From assembly GCA_016933055.1 (NCBI GenBank), contig JAFGBS010000001.1, positions 124,001 to 188,000 of the forward strand: a stretch of DNA of 64,000 bases, in the 5' to 3' direction. The translations under genes and the position numbers were made by a program. The notes beneath the pieces were generated by a model. That model was not told where the DNA came from. It worked only from the letters and a program-made list of their open reading frames with translations, and searched no databases. Of this stretch, positions 17,465-26,361 are shown one piece after another (the stretch's first letter is position 1; each line of letters starts with the position of its first letter). This DNA comes from Promethearchaeota archaeon (lineage in GTDB: Archaea; Asgardarchaeota; Lokiarchaeia; Sigyniarchaeales; Promethearchaeaceae).

Positions 17465-18706
17465 ATGAATATGGAATTGAATGGTATGGTTGAAATGGAA
17501 GAAAAATATGAGATGTATAAAACGATCCAAAAAGTGAAAGATCATGTGGCTAATTTGGTCATGGAACAATTGGATCGGATTGAACACATGAAACAGGAAC
17601 TTGATTTTATTGATTATACAAACTTGAAAAAAATCATTATTGGCATTATTCCGGGAGATGGAATTGGACCAGAAATAACCAAGCATGCCCACATGATTTT
17701 AGAGTTTCTCCTCGAAGAAGAAATCAAATCTGGTGCTATCGAACTTCGGGAAATCGAAGGACTTACAATTGAAGAACGCGCAAAGGTAATGAAAGCTATT
17801 CCCGATGATGTTCTTGTTGAGTTAAAGAAATGTCATGTGCTTTTAAAGGGTCCCACTATGACTCCTCGAAAAGGGGATAAATGGCCTAATATCGAAAGCG
17901 CAAACGTAGCAATGCGCCGTTATCTGGATCTGTTTGCAAACGTCCGACCTGTTCGAGTACCCCATTTAGGTATTGATTGGATGTTTTTCCGCGAAAATAC
18001 CGAAGGTGCGTATGTTTTAGGCTCGAAAGGAATAAACGTGACCGAAGATCTTGCCTTGGACTTTACCGCAGTAACCAAACAAGGATCGGAACGAATCATT
18101 CGAGCGGGATTTGAGTATGCAAAGAAAAACAGGATCAAAAAAGTATCCATTGTAACCAAGGCAAATGTCATTAAGACAACGGATGGTATGTTTTTGAATA
18201 TTGCTGAAAGAATCGCTGCGGAGTATCCAGATATTGAGTGCGATGATTGGTACGTTGACATAATGACGGCCAAACTCATAGATCCTGCGCGTCAGAAACA
18301 ATTCCGAGTGATTATTGCACCCAATTTATATGGAGATATTTTGACGGATCAAGCCGGTCAGATCCAAGGCGGTGTTGGAACTGCTGGAAGTGCGAATATT
18401 GGCAAGAGATATGCTATGTTTGAGGCAATTCATGGCACAGCAGATAAGATGATTGCTGAGGGGCGTGCAAAATATGCAGATCCCTCCAGTATCATAAAAG
18501 CTGCGGCATTATTGTTAAGCCATATTGAATTAAACATTAAAGCCCAAAAACTCGAAATGGCCTTAGATATTTGCTCAACATATGAAAAAAGACTTAAGGT
18601 GACGGGGAGAAGTACAGGAGTCACTGGAGAAGATTTTGCTAAATATATAATGGAAACCTTGAAAGATCCGAAATTGGAAGAGAAATGGAAAAAATATCAA
18701 GAATAA
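17465..18706 (+). CDS. icd: Isocitrate dehydrogenase (isocitrate/isopropylmalate family) with N-terminal extension
   Basis: A 413-residue beta-decarboxylating dehydrogenase. Seen: GIIPGDGIGPEI (about 61-72), SANVAMRRYLDLFANVRPVR with the substrate serine of isocitrate enzymes, FFRENTEGAY, APNLYGDILTD (metal-binding aspartates) and AIHGTAD in the cofactor loop. The loop differs from the textbook NADP and NAD types, so cofactor use is left open. In the TCA setting it interconverts isocitrate and 2-oxoglutarate; homoisocitrate or isopropylmalate activity is less likely given the operon. About 55 residues of Met-rich, helical, charged sequence precede the fold, with several possible starts. It is the last gene of the rightward cluster, followed by a T12 tract. 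Confidence 0.82.
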   Translation: MNMELNGMVEMEEKYEMYKTIQKVKDHVANLVMEQLDRIEHMKQELDFIDYTNLKKIIIGIIPGDGIGPEITKHAHMILEFLLEEEIKSGAIELREIEGLTIEERAKVMKAIPDDVLVELKKCHVLLKGPTMTPRKGDKWPNIESANVAMRRYLDLFANVRPVRVPHLGIDWMFFRENTEGAYVLGSKGINVTEDLALDFTAVTKQGSERIIRAGFEYAKKNRIKKVSIVTKANVIKTTDGMFLNIAERIAAEYPDIECDDWYVDIMTAKLIDPARQKQFRVIIAPNLYGDILTDQAGQIQGGVGTAGSANIGKRYAMFEAIHGTADKMIAEGRAKYADPSSIIKAAALLLSHIELNIKAQKLEMALDICSTYEKRLKVTGRSTGVTGEDFAKYIMETLKDPKLEEKWKKYQE

Positions 18707-18729
18707 CAGCAATAGTTCACATTCCATTC

Positions 18730-18743
18730 TCTTTTTTTTTTTT
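18730..18743 (+). terminator. Oligo-T terminator after isocitrate dehydrogenase
   Basis: A tract of twelve T (18732-18743) lies 26 bp after the icd stop codon. No stem precedes it; oligo-T alone is a common archaeal termination signal. Confidence 0.5.
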
Positions 18744-18824
18744 ACAATTAAACCTTATCCTCTAGCATTTGTTTTCTAAGTTTTCTCAACTCCATCTAAG
18801 CATTTTTCATCTAATGTATCTGTG

Positions 18825-18832
18825 TTATAAAG
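18825..18832 (+). promoter_or_regulatory. TATA-box-like promoter before DUF1801 gene
   Basis: TTATAAAG lies about 36 bp upstream of the ATG at 18868, with GAGTGAG between as a weak ribosome-binding site. Inference. Confidence 0.4.
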
Positions 18833-18867
18833 GATTACAAACCAAATAAATAAGAGTGAGACAAAAT

Positions 18868-19200
18868 ATGGGTATAAACCAGAAAGTTAAGGAATATTTT
18901 GATAAGCAACCTTCGCCCCAAAAAGAGATTTGCATTAAACTACGTGAAATAATCATCAAAATCTTTCCCAATATTACCGAGGAAATGAAATGGGGCGTAC
19001 CCGTTTATGGAAATGAAAAATTTTACATAGGCTCTTTTAAACATAGTGTCAATCTTGGGTTTAATGTCAAAGGACTAACCCCGCAAGAGTTAAACTTATT
19101 TGAAGGTAGCGGAAAATTCATGCGTCATATTAAAATTCGCACGTTGGAAGATATTGATGAAAGAAATATCGTTAAATTATTGCAGAAAGTTTCTGCATAA
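18868..19200 (+). CDS. DUF1801 (YdhG-like) domain protein
   Basis: A 110-residue single-domain protein. Seen: the family pattern of an N-terminal helix pair (VKEYFDKQPSPQKEICIKLR), then EEMKWGVPVYG, a beta-strand containing YIGSFKHSVNLGF, and a C-terminal RHIKIRTLEDID. DUF1801 proteins are small cytosolic proteins without a settled biochemical role. The ATG at 18868 is preferred to a GTG at 18856, which would add four residues. It stands alone between the TCA cluster and an NTPase gene. Confidence 0.75.
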   Translation: MGINQKVKEYFDKQPSPQKEICIKLREIIIKIFPNITEEMKWGVPVYGNEKFYIGSFKHSVNLGFNVKGLTPQELNLFEGSGKFMRHIKIRTLEDIDERNIVKLLQKVSA

Positions 19201-19331
19201 ACATTCATTATACTTTACCCATTTATTACCCCGCTTCTAAGCCGATATTGTATAGTTTAGGGAATTTAACCAAAATTTTATATCGTTCTATACTTTTTCC
19301 TTCTCAAATTCTAGCTTTTAAAGTGAGCAGC

Positions 19332-20672
19332 ATGAAGAAAAAATCTGTAATAATTATCGGCGCATTAGGCATGGACTTCCATGTATTTAACACCGTATTT
19401 CGAGACAACGAGGAATATAATGTTATTGCATTTACTATTGCAGGAGAACAAAATGTTGGTACTACCGAGAATGCAGAACGTAAATATCCTTCTGAACTAG
19501 CGGGTGTACTCTATCCAAATGGAATTCCGATGGTACCTGAAACTGAATTGATCTCCATGATAAAGAAACATAATGTAGATGAAGTGGTTTTTGCCTACTC
19601 TGATGTTTCTCATGAAGAAGTAATGCATAAAGCCTCCCGAACACTTGCAGCGGGTGCAAATTATCGGTTAATTTCAAAAAGATTCACGATGATTAAGGCT
19701 AAAAAACCCGTTGTAGCTATTTGTGCGGTTCGTACGGGGTGTGGAAAATCTCAAGTGTCTCGAGCAACCTACCGCTACTTAAAATCCAAGGGACATCGGG
19801 TTGTAGCTATTAGAGAACCGATGCCGTATGGTGATTTGGTAGAACAAGAAGTTATGCGATTCGCAACTTATGAAGACCTTGATAAATACAAATGTACAAT
19901 CGAAGAAAGGGAAGAATATGAGCCGTATATTGAACAAGGTTTGGTTATTTACAGTGGCGTTGATTATGAGAAAATTGTGAGAGAAGCGGAGAAAGAAGCT
20001 GATGTAATTGTGTTTGATGGAGGAAATAACGAAATTTCTTTCTATGTTCCCGATTTGCAATTTGTAGTCGTAGATCCGCTTCGACCAGGTCACGAGATGA
20101 AATATCATCCCGGAGAAGTAAACGCGCGTTTAGCAGATGCGTTTGTCATTAATAAAATGAATAGTGCAAAACCAGAGAATGTTGCAATAGTTGATAAAAA
20201 TCTGGATGAATTAAATCCAAAAGCGATGAGAATTTATACAGATTCCGTAGTAACAGTCGATAACGTCAAAGAAATTAAAGGTAAACGAGCTATAGTGGTG
20301 GAGGACGGCCCAACATTAACTCACGGGAATATGGCTTATGGGGCAGGGTATATTGCTGCTAAAAACAACGATGTAACCATAGTGGATCCAAAACCACATA
20401 TTGTAGGTACTATGAAAAAAGTGTTTGAAGAATTTCCACAAATTACTGAAATCGTACCCGCTATGGGATATAATGATGAACAAATCCGAGATATGCAAAC
20501 GACACTAAATAACATTGACGCAGACATTATCATAGATGGGTCTCCAATTGACTTGGCAAAATTAGTGAAAGTAAATAAACCGATCTATCGAGTGTACTAT
20601 GACATTGAATCTATCCAATCTCCAAGTATAGAGGATGCCTTAGATAAATTTATTGCAAAACACCTTAATTAA
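19332..20672 (+). CDS. Cyclic 2,3-diphosphoglycerate synthetase-like P-loop NTPase
   Basis: A 446-residue protein of the family that includes archaeal cyclic 2,3-diphosphoglycerate synthetase and many members called only predicted GTPases (COG2403). Seen: an N-terminal Rossmann-like part (GALGMDFHVFNTVFRDN), ERKYPSELAGVLYPNGIP, FAYSDVSHEEVMHKAS, the P-loop AVRTGCGKSQ, MPYGDL, FDGGNNE, VDPLRPGHE and VVEDGPTLTHG. The true synthetase makes an osmolyte/phosphagen in thermophilic methanogens; whether this protein does so is unknown. Start: the ATG at 19332 begins the conserved fold; an earlier start at 19248 would add 28 unconserved residues. Confidence 0.75.
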   Translation: MKKKSVIIIGALGMDFHVFNTVFRDNEEYNVIAFTIAGEQNVGTTENAERKYPSELAGVLYPNGIPMVPETELISMIKKHNVDEVVFAYSDVSHEEVMHKASRTLAAGANYRLISKRFTMIKAKKPVVAICAVRTGCGKSQVSRATYRYLKSKGHRVVAIREPMPYGDLVEQEVMRFATYEDLDKYKCTIEEREEYEPYIEQGLVIYSGVDYEKIVREAEKEADVIVFDGGNNEISFYVPDLQFVVVDPLRPGHEMKYHPGEVNARLADAFVINKMNSAKPENVAIVDKNLDELNPKAMRIYTDSVVTVDNVKEIKGKRAIVVEDGPTLTHGNMAYGAGYIAAKNNDVTIVDPKPHIVGTMKKVFEEFPQITEIVPAMGYNDEQIRDMQTTLNNIDADIIIDGSPIDLAKLVKVNKPIYRVYYDIESIQSPSIEDALDKFIAKHLN

Positions 20673-20881
20673 TCCTCTTTCTTTGTTCTACTTTCTTTTT
20701 TAATTTCAAGCTTTTTAATCATTATCGACAGAATAAAAAATAGTTAAAATCTTGCTTATTTAATGGGATTCGTTTGGGAATTACTCCAAAACCCTATTCT
20801 CCTTTACTTATAACAACATCCCCAAAAGTTTTTTATTTTCTCGAAAGGTATATTGCTTATCTTGTTTTGGAGTGTGGATAG

Positions 20882-23065
20882 ATGATTCTATCTGAAATGA
20901 AATATGAAATGCATCCTATAGAAAAGGGATATAATAATCGCACTTTATATGTGAATCTTACAACAAACGAAATTCAAATTAAACTCGTTACCCAAGGAAT
21001 GAAAGAAACATTCACTGGAGGTAAAGGGTTTGATCTTTGGTTAATGTGGAACTCGTTGCCGAAAGATCGAATTGTAAAGTGGAATGATCCCGAAAACGAA
21101 ATTTGTATAGCTTCGGGACCACTTTCTGGTACTAACTTCATCCCAGGTTCTGGAAAATCAATTGTTACTACTATATCCCCTTTAACGGGAATGATTATTG
21201 ATTCAAATGTAGGGGGGTTCTATGGTCCTTTCCTAAAATATTCCGGGTTTGATGCAATTGAGATCCAAGGAAAAGCAAAAGAAGAAGTTGTTGTTTTTGT
21301 TGATGGCGAGAATCATGTTGTTCGGATTGAAACAGCGGAAAACACCCCTAAATATTCACATGAACTCACTCAATACCTCACTAATAATTTTTCCCCTGAA
21401 GATAATCCAGCAGATAAGTATCGTGTTTCAGTTGTTTCCACGGGTCCTGCTGCCGGCTACACTAACTGGGGGTTGTTGAATTTTAGCTGGTATATTCGAC
21501 CCCGGGAATGGGCTTCGTATAAACAAGCGGGTCGGGGGGGAATTGGCACTGTGTTTAAAGATAAAAACATCAAAGCTTTAATTTGCTTGTCCCCCAAAAA
21601 ACCCCAACGTGATGTAGGTGCTGCAAATAAGGATATTGCACGAAATTCGGGAGCTAAACATAACAAAGAAATTATTACTAATGATCCAAAGCAAAATCAA
21701 ATGCGGCAGATTGGAACGGGACACCTTCCTATCATTATGAATGAATATGATCTTTTACCTACAGAAAACTATCGATTTGGAAGACATCGGACTTGGAGTG
21801 AAGAAGAGGGTGAATTTCCGTACTCTTGGGATGTCTGGAAAACCTTTATGATTGATGAACATGGTCTTAGTGGATGTTGGACGGGGTGTACTATTGCTTG
21901 CTCGCATTTTTCTCCTAATCACACTTTACTGACAGGTCCACTCAAAGGACAGGTAGTCCCTATTGATGGTCCCGAATATGAAACTATTGCAGGTTGCGGG
22001 TCAAATTGGGGGGTCTGGGATCCGAAATGGATTCTGGAAGTCAATTTTTACTGTGATACCTATGGGCTTGATACCATTTCAGTGGGAACTGGTATTGCAT
22101 TTGTAATGGAGTGTTATGAATCCGGAATTCTGAATAAGGAAATTACCGGTGGTTTAGAATTGAACTTTGGAAATGCAGAAGCTGCAATGGAATTAGTTCA
22201 TCAAATGGCTCGTGGTGAGGGCTTTGGGATGATTGTTGGAAAAGGTATTCGTCAAATGAAGAAAATTTTTGCTGATAATTATGGTGGAGACCCCCAATTT
22301 CTCCAAGATATCGGAATGGAGCATAAAGGACTTGAAGTTTCTGAATATATGACCAAGGAATCTATTGCCCAACAAGGTGGCTATGGATTCACACTTAAAG
22401 GGCCTCAACACGATGAAGCGTGGCTCATATTCGAGGATATGGTAAGAAAGTCAATTCCAACGTTTGAGGATAAAGCTAATGCGCTGTGTTGGTTTCCGTT
22501 CTTTAGAACTTGGTTTGGGTTGAATGGATTATGTAAATTACCATGGAATGATGTGCAACCTCCAGATAATAAAGATAATCCTATAAAAGATGAGAACGGA
22601 GAACTATATCGGGCACGTATTCCCAAGCATGTACAGTTCTACGCGGATTATGCTGAAGGAATTACCGGTGTACCAACTACACCTGAAGATCTTGTAAAGA
22701 GAAGTGAAGTTGTATATAATTTCCAACGTATTTTCAATATTCGACAAGGGCACGGATTGCGGAACGACGATGCAAATTTTCCGTATCGTGGTATGGGACC
22801 GGTTACTCCCTTGGAATATGAAAGTCGGAAGAGTCGTTATGACACTCAGTTGAAAGAGATTTTAGGAATCGATCCTACCGATAAAACAACAGAGGAAAAA
22901 ATTAGGAACTTACGGAAATATAGAGAGGAGCAATACACGAAATTGCAAAATGTTGTATATGAGAAACGCGGATGGAGTAAGCACGGTTGTCCGACCATTG
23001 AGAAAGTTAAAGAACTCGGAATTGATTTTGAAGACGTGCTTAAGGTCATTCAACCATACCAATAA
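20882..23065 (+). CDS. Aldehyde:ferredoxin oxidoreductase family protein (tungstopterin)
   Basis: A 727-residue member of the AOR family, longer than classic AOR (about 600-620). Seen: the N-terminal domain with NRTLYVNLTT, TGGKGFDLWLM, SGPLSGTNFIPGSGK and SPLTGMIIDSNVGGFYG, and cluster cysteines at residues 332, 336 and 340 (GCWTGCTIACSH) with a further Cys near 550 (NGLCKLPW). The spacing is C-x3-C-x3-C rather than the usual C-x2-C-x3-C. Known: family members oxidise aldehydes to acids with ferredoxin using a tungsten pterin. The next gene, 18 bp downstream, encodes an FAD/iron-sulfur partner. GGAGTGTGGATAG precedes the ATG. The substrate is not readable. Confidence 0.85.
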   Translation: MILSEMKYEMHPIEKGYNNRTLYVNLTTNEIQIKLVTQGMKETFTGGKGFDLWLMWNSLPKDRIVKWNDPENEICIASGPLSGTNFIPGSGKSIVTTISPLTGMIIDSNVGGFYGPFLKYSGFDAIEIQGKAKEEVVVFVDGENHVVRIETAENTPKYSHELTQYLTNNFSPEDNPADKYRVSVVSTGPAAGYTNWGLLNFSWYIRPREWASYKQAGRGGIGTVFKDKNIKALICLSPKKPQRDVGAANKDIARNSGAKHNKEIITNDPKQNQMRQIGTGHLPIIMNEYDLLPTENYRFGRHRTWSEEEGEFPYSWDVWKTFMIDEHGLSGCWTGCTIACSHFSPNHTLLTGPLKGQVVPIDGPEYETIAGCGSNWGVWDPKWILEVNFYCDTYGLDTISVGTGIAFVMECYESGILNKEITGGLELNFGNAEAAMELVHQMARGEGFGMIVGKGIRQMKKIFADNYGGDPQFLQDIGMEHKGLEVSEYMTKESIAQQGGYGFTLKGPQHDEAWLIFEDMVRKSIPTFEDKANALCWFPFFRTWFGLNGLCKLPWNDVQPPDNKDNPIKDENGELYRARIPKHVQFYADYAEGITGVPTTPEDLVKRSEVVYNFQRIFNIRQGHGLRNDDANFPYRGMGPVTPLEYESRKSRYDTQLKEILGIDPTDKTTEEKIRNLRKYREEQYTKLQNVVYEKRGWSKHGCPTIEKVKELGIDFEDVLKVIQPYQ

Positions 23066-23083
23066 ATCGGAAGAAACCACCAA

Positions 23084-25180
23084 ATGAAGGATATTCAAGA
23101 ACACCCGATTTTAACCATACCAGAACGCAAGAAAATTTCTTTCACGTTCAATGGAGTACCACTAATGGGATATGAGGGAATTGTTATTTCCTCCAATCTT
23201 TTTCTCAATGGTATTAAGATATTTGGACATCATGAAAAAGATAATTCTCCCCAAGGCATTTTTTGTTGCATGGGGCAATGTTCGCAATGCATGGTTCTCG
23301 TAAACGGGCAAGCTATGAAATCTTGTATGACACCATTAAAAGAGGGTATGCAGATTGAAAGCTGTGAGGGGTTGCCAGAACTTCCAGCTCGCGATTCACC
23401 AAGAGAAACTCAACAAATTGAAATCCTTAAAGTAAATACCCTCATAATCGGGGCGGGACCCTCGGGATTATCCGCTGCTAAAACTCTGGGTGAAAAAGGA
23501 GTGGAAATATTACTTATTGATGATAAGGATAGAGTTGGAGGTAAACTAGTGTTGCAAACGCACAAATTCTTTGGTTCTCAAGAGGATGTGTATGCGGGAA
23601 AGCGAGGAATAGAAATCGCAGATATTTTGGGTGATCAGGTAAAAATACTAGAATCGGTTAGGATCTGGTTAAACTCTACTGCTGTAGGATTATTTAGCGA
23701 TGGATTTGTAGGAATTCTCAAAGATCATGACACGTATGTTCTAGTAAAACCAGAAAACTTACTGATCGCAACCGGTGCTCGTGAAAAAATGCTTGTTTTT
23801 CCTGGAAATACTCTACCGGGAGTGTATGGAGCGGGGGCCTTCCAAGTTCTAGTAAATAGAGATCTTGTGAAACCTGCAGAACAAGTGTTTATTGTAGGGG
23901 GGGGAAATGTGGGCTTGATTGCAGGATATCATGCGATCCAAGCTGGAATTGAGGTGATTGGATTAATAGAAGCACTTCCACAATGCGGTGGTTATAAAGT
24001 TCATGAAGAAAAACTCAGACGATTGGGAGTTCCTATATACACCAGTTATACAATTGTCTCTGCAAATGGAAAAAACCGAGTTGAATCCATAACCATAGGA
24101 AAAATTGATGAAAATTGGATGCTAATTCCCGGAACAGAACGAACCTATAAATGTGATACGATTCTGATTGCGGTCGGATTGAATCCTGTGGATGAGTTTT
24201 ATACGAAAGCGAAAGAATATGGATATAGTGTATGGATCTGCGGGGATGCTCAAGAAATTGCGGAAGCTTCCGCTGCAATATTTACAGGTAGAATTGAAGC
24301 GATAAAGATTCTTAATAAAATGGGGGTGGATATTTCTGATTGTGATGAACTTACATATCTTGAACAAAAAGCTACCATCATGAAAACTCACCCCCCCTCC
24401 CCTACAGAATTCGCATGTCCCGATAAAGAAGAAGGTATTTTTCCTGTTTTTCATTGTACCCAAGAGATTCCCTGCAATCCTTGTACAACAGTGTGCCCAC
24501 AAGGTCAAATCCATACTATAAATGATGCTATTGACAAGCTTCCGTATTTTAAAGGAGAAAAAGAGTGTATTGGATGTGGTGCTTGCGTTGCCGTCTGTCC
24601 TGGGCTTGCAATTACGCTAGTAGACTATCGAAGAGACCCTCAAAATCCACATGTTACATTCCCTATGGAATTAACTGAAGAAAAAATCAAAAAAGGATCT
24701 ACAATAATTGTAGCTAGTGAAGACGGAAACTTGGGAAAATACGATGTTATCCATTCACGTATTTTACCTCAATTTCCCAAAACCCATTTAGTCACTGTAC
24801 AACTTCCCGCGAATATTGCAAAATTAGCAACAGCGATTAAATTAGTCCCTAAAAAGCAGACTACCATCGAGCCTATCGATTTGTATAAATCTGAACGTAT
24901 TGAAGATGATGAAATTGTATGTCGATGTGAACGAGTGACTGCAGCTACGGTACGGATGTGGATACGGAAAGGTGTTAAAGATTTCAATGAACTGAAGGGT
25001 TTAACGAGAGTGGGCATGGGTTCTTGCCAAGGAAAAACGTGTATACCTATCATAATGCGTATTTTTAGAGACGAAGGCGTTCCTATTGACGAAGTTACCG
25101 AAAACACCATTCGTCCCTTATATATGGAAGTCCCCTTAGGAACTTTCGCGGGGGTCAAAAGGGAGGATGAGAATACATGA
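23084..25180 (+). CDS. Multi-cofactor FAD/NAD oxidoreductase with four iron-sulfur modules
   Basis: A 698-residue fusion. In order: an N-terminal [2Fe-2S] ferredoxin-like module (about 18-95) with CCMGQCSQC and a later Cys; a two-dinucleotide-domain flavoprotein (about 115-440) with IIGAGPSGLSAAKTLG and VGGGNVGLIAGY; a ferredoxin module with CTQEIPCNPCTTVCP (about 458-472) and CIGCGACVAVCP (about 494-505); and a BFD-like module with VCRCER and GSCQGKTC (about 611-650). The layout resembles the alpha/gamma/delta parts of dye-linked proline, octopine and sarcosine dehydrogenases fused in one chain. Inferred: it relays electrons between the DAO-family enzyme encoded next, NAD(P) and ferredoxin. 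Confidence 0.85.
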   Translation: MKDIQEHPILTIPERKKISFTFNGVPLMGYEGIVISSNLFLNGIKIFGHHEKDNSPQGIFCCMGQCSQCMVLVNGQAMKSCMTPLKEGMQIESCEGLPELPARDSPRETQQIEILKVNTLIIGAGPSGLSAAKTLGEKGVEILLIDDKDRVGGKLVLQTHKFFGSQEDVYAGKRGIEIADILGDQVKILESVRIWLNSTAVGLFSDGFVGILKDHDTYVLVKPENLLIATGAREKMLVFPGNTLPGVYGAGAFQVLVNRDLVKPAEQVFIVGGGNVGLIAGYHAIQAGIEVIGLIEALPQCGGYKVHEEKLRRLGVPIYTSYTIVSANGKNRVESITIGKIDENWMLIPGTERTYKCDTILIAVGLNPVDEFYTKAKEYGYSVWICGDAQEIAEASAAIFTGRIEAIKILNKMGVDISDCDELTYLEQKATIMKTHPPSPTEFACPDKEEGIFPVFHCTQEIPCNPCTTVCPQGQIHTINDAIDKLPYFKGEKECIGCGACVAVCPGLAITLVDYRRDPQNPHVTFPMELTEEKIKKGSTIIVASEDGNLGKYDVIHSRILPQFPKTHLVTVQLPANIAKLATAIKLVPKKQTTIEPIDLYKSERIEDDEIVCRCERVTAATVRMWIRKGVKDFNELKGLTRVGMGSCQGKTCIPIIMRIFRDEGVPIDEVTENTIRPLYMEVPLGTFAGVKREDENT

Positions 25181-26343
25181 CCTTTTACGATGTAATTATC
25201 GTTGGAGCGGGTAGTATCGGCACACCTACCGCAATGGCATTAGCAAATGCAGGAGTAAAAACTTTGGTTGTTGATAAACTACCATCCGTTGCTCAAGGGG
25301 ACAATAAACATGCCATAGGAGGAATTCGCGCTACACATTCCCAAAAAAGCAAAATTCTCGTTTGCCAGCGTTCTTTAGAAATATTTTCTACTTGGGAAGA
25401 ATTATATGGAGATGATATCTGGTGGGTAGAAGGTGGATATTCCTTTGTTGCGCGATCTGTAGAACACGAACGCCTTCTAAGAGAAACAGTAGAAATTCAG
25501 AAAGAGTATGGATTGAACATCAGTTTTTTGGATGCTGAACAGATTCAGGAACTTATACCTGGAATAAATCCCATTGGTTTGCATGGTGGTACATATAGCC
25601 CAGAAGATGGGAATGCTTCTCCTCTTTATAGTGTACACGCATTCTACGATAATGCTACCAGAAACGGGGCAGAATTTAAGTTTAAAGAGCAAGTCAAGAA
25701 CATCCTAACTAAAAACAGACACGTTGTCGGTGTTAGGACTGACAAAGCTGATTATCAAGCTTCCTTTGTGATTAATGCAGCTGGTGGTAACGGAAAAGAA
25801 ATCGCTAAAATGGTGGATGTTAATGTTCCTTTAGAACCGGAATCTCATGAAGCGGGTATAACTGAAGGAGTAAAATATTTTTTGAGACCAATGGTAGTAG
25901 ATATTCAGCCAGGAACAGATCCCACCTTCGGTAATTCAAAAAATTATTATTTCTATCAAAATAAATTCGGGAAGATAATTTTCTGTATAACCCCAAATCC
26001 GAGTGTTAAAGGAAAGGATAGAACAGAAACTAGTTTTTTTCTTCCCCAAATAGCAAAACGAATGGTTGATCTGATGCCTCGACTCAGCAATATAAAAGTT
26101 CGTCGTCAGTGGAGAGGATTGTACCCGATGACTCCTGATGGAATTCCAATTGTTGGAACAGTAAAGAATATTGCTGGATATATAAATGCAGTAGGGATGT
26201 GTGGTCAAGGTTTTATGTTAGGCCCTGGATTGGGGGAAGTTCTTTGCCGTTTGGTAGAAAAAAAAATTACATCCCAAGACAAGGAAATACTAAAAGAATT
26301 CTCCCTTTATCGTGATTTTGGCAGTGAAGAGAAATTAAAATAA
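25177..26343 (+). CDS. FAD-dependent amino-acid dehydrogenase of the DAO family
   Basis: A 388-residue flavoprotein. Seen: VGAGSIGTPTAMALANAG (about 10-27, FAD-binding), a GGIRATHS segment, GGTYSPEDGNASP, NAAGGNGK, and near the C-terminus RQWRGLYPMTPDGIPIVG and CGQGFMLGPGLGE, as in proline/sarcosine dehydrogenase beta subunits and HcnC. Its ATG overlaps the preceding stop codon (ATGA), so it is translationally coupled to the multi-cofactor partner and surely works with it. The likely substrate is an imino or secondary amino acid such as proline or sarcosine, but this cannot be decided from sequence. Convergent with the next gene. Confidence 0.85.
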   Translation: MTFYDVIIVGAGSIGTPTAMALANAGVKTLVVDKLPSVAQGDNKHAIGGIRATHSQKSKILVCQRSLEIFSTWEELYGDDIWWVEGGYSFVARSVEHERLLRETVEIQKEYGLNISFLDAEQIQELIPGINPIGLHGGTYSPEDGNASPLYSVHAFYDNATRNGAEFKFKEQVKNILTKNRHVVGVRTDKADYQASFVINAAGGNGKEIAKMVDVNVPLEPESHEAGITEGVKYFLRPMVVDIQPGTDPTFGNSKNYYFYQNKFGKIIFCITPNPSVKGKDRTETSFFLPQIAKRMVDLMPRLSNIKVRRQWRGLYPMTPDGIPIVGTVKNIAGYINAVGMCGQGFMLGPGLGEVLCRLVEKKITSQDKEILKEFSLYRDFGSEEKLK

Positions 26344-26361
26344 AGAAAAAGCAAGAGAATT

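Noticed and set aside
12110..18706. Recent transfer of the rTCA genes from bacteria
   Set aside because: Base composition, TATA-type promoters and leaderless starts look like those of the surrounding archaeal genes, and no mobile element or tRNA flank is seen. An old transfer is not excluded.
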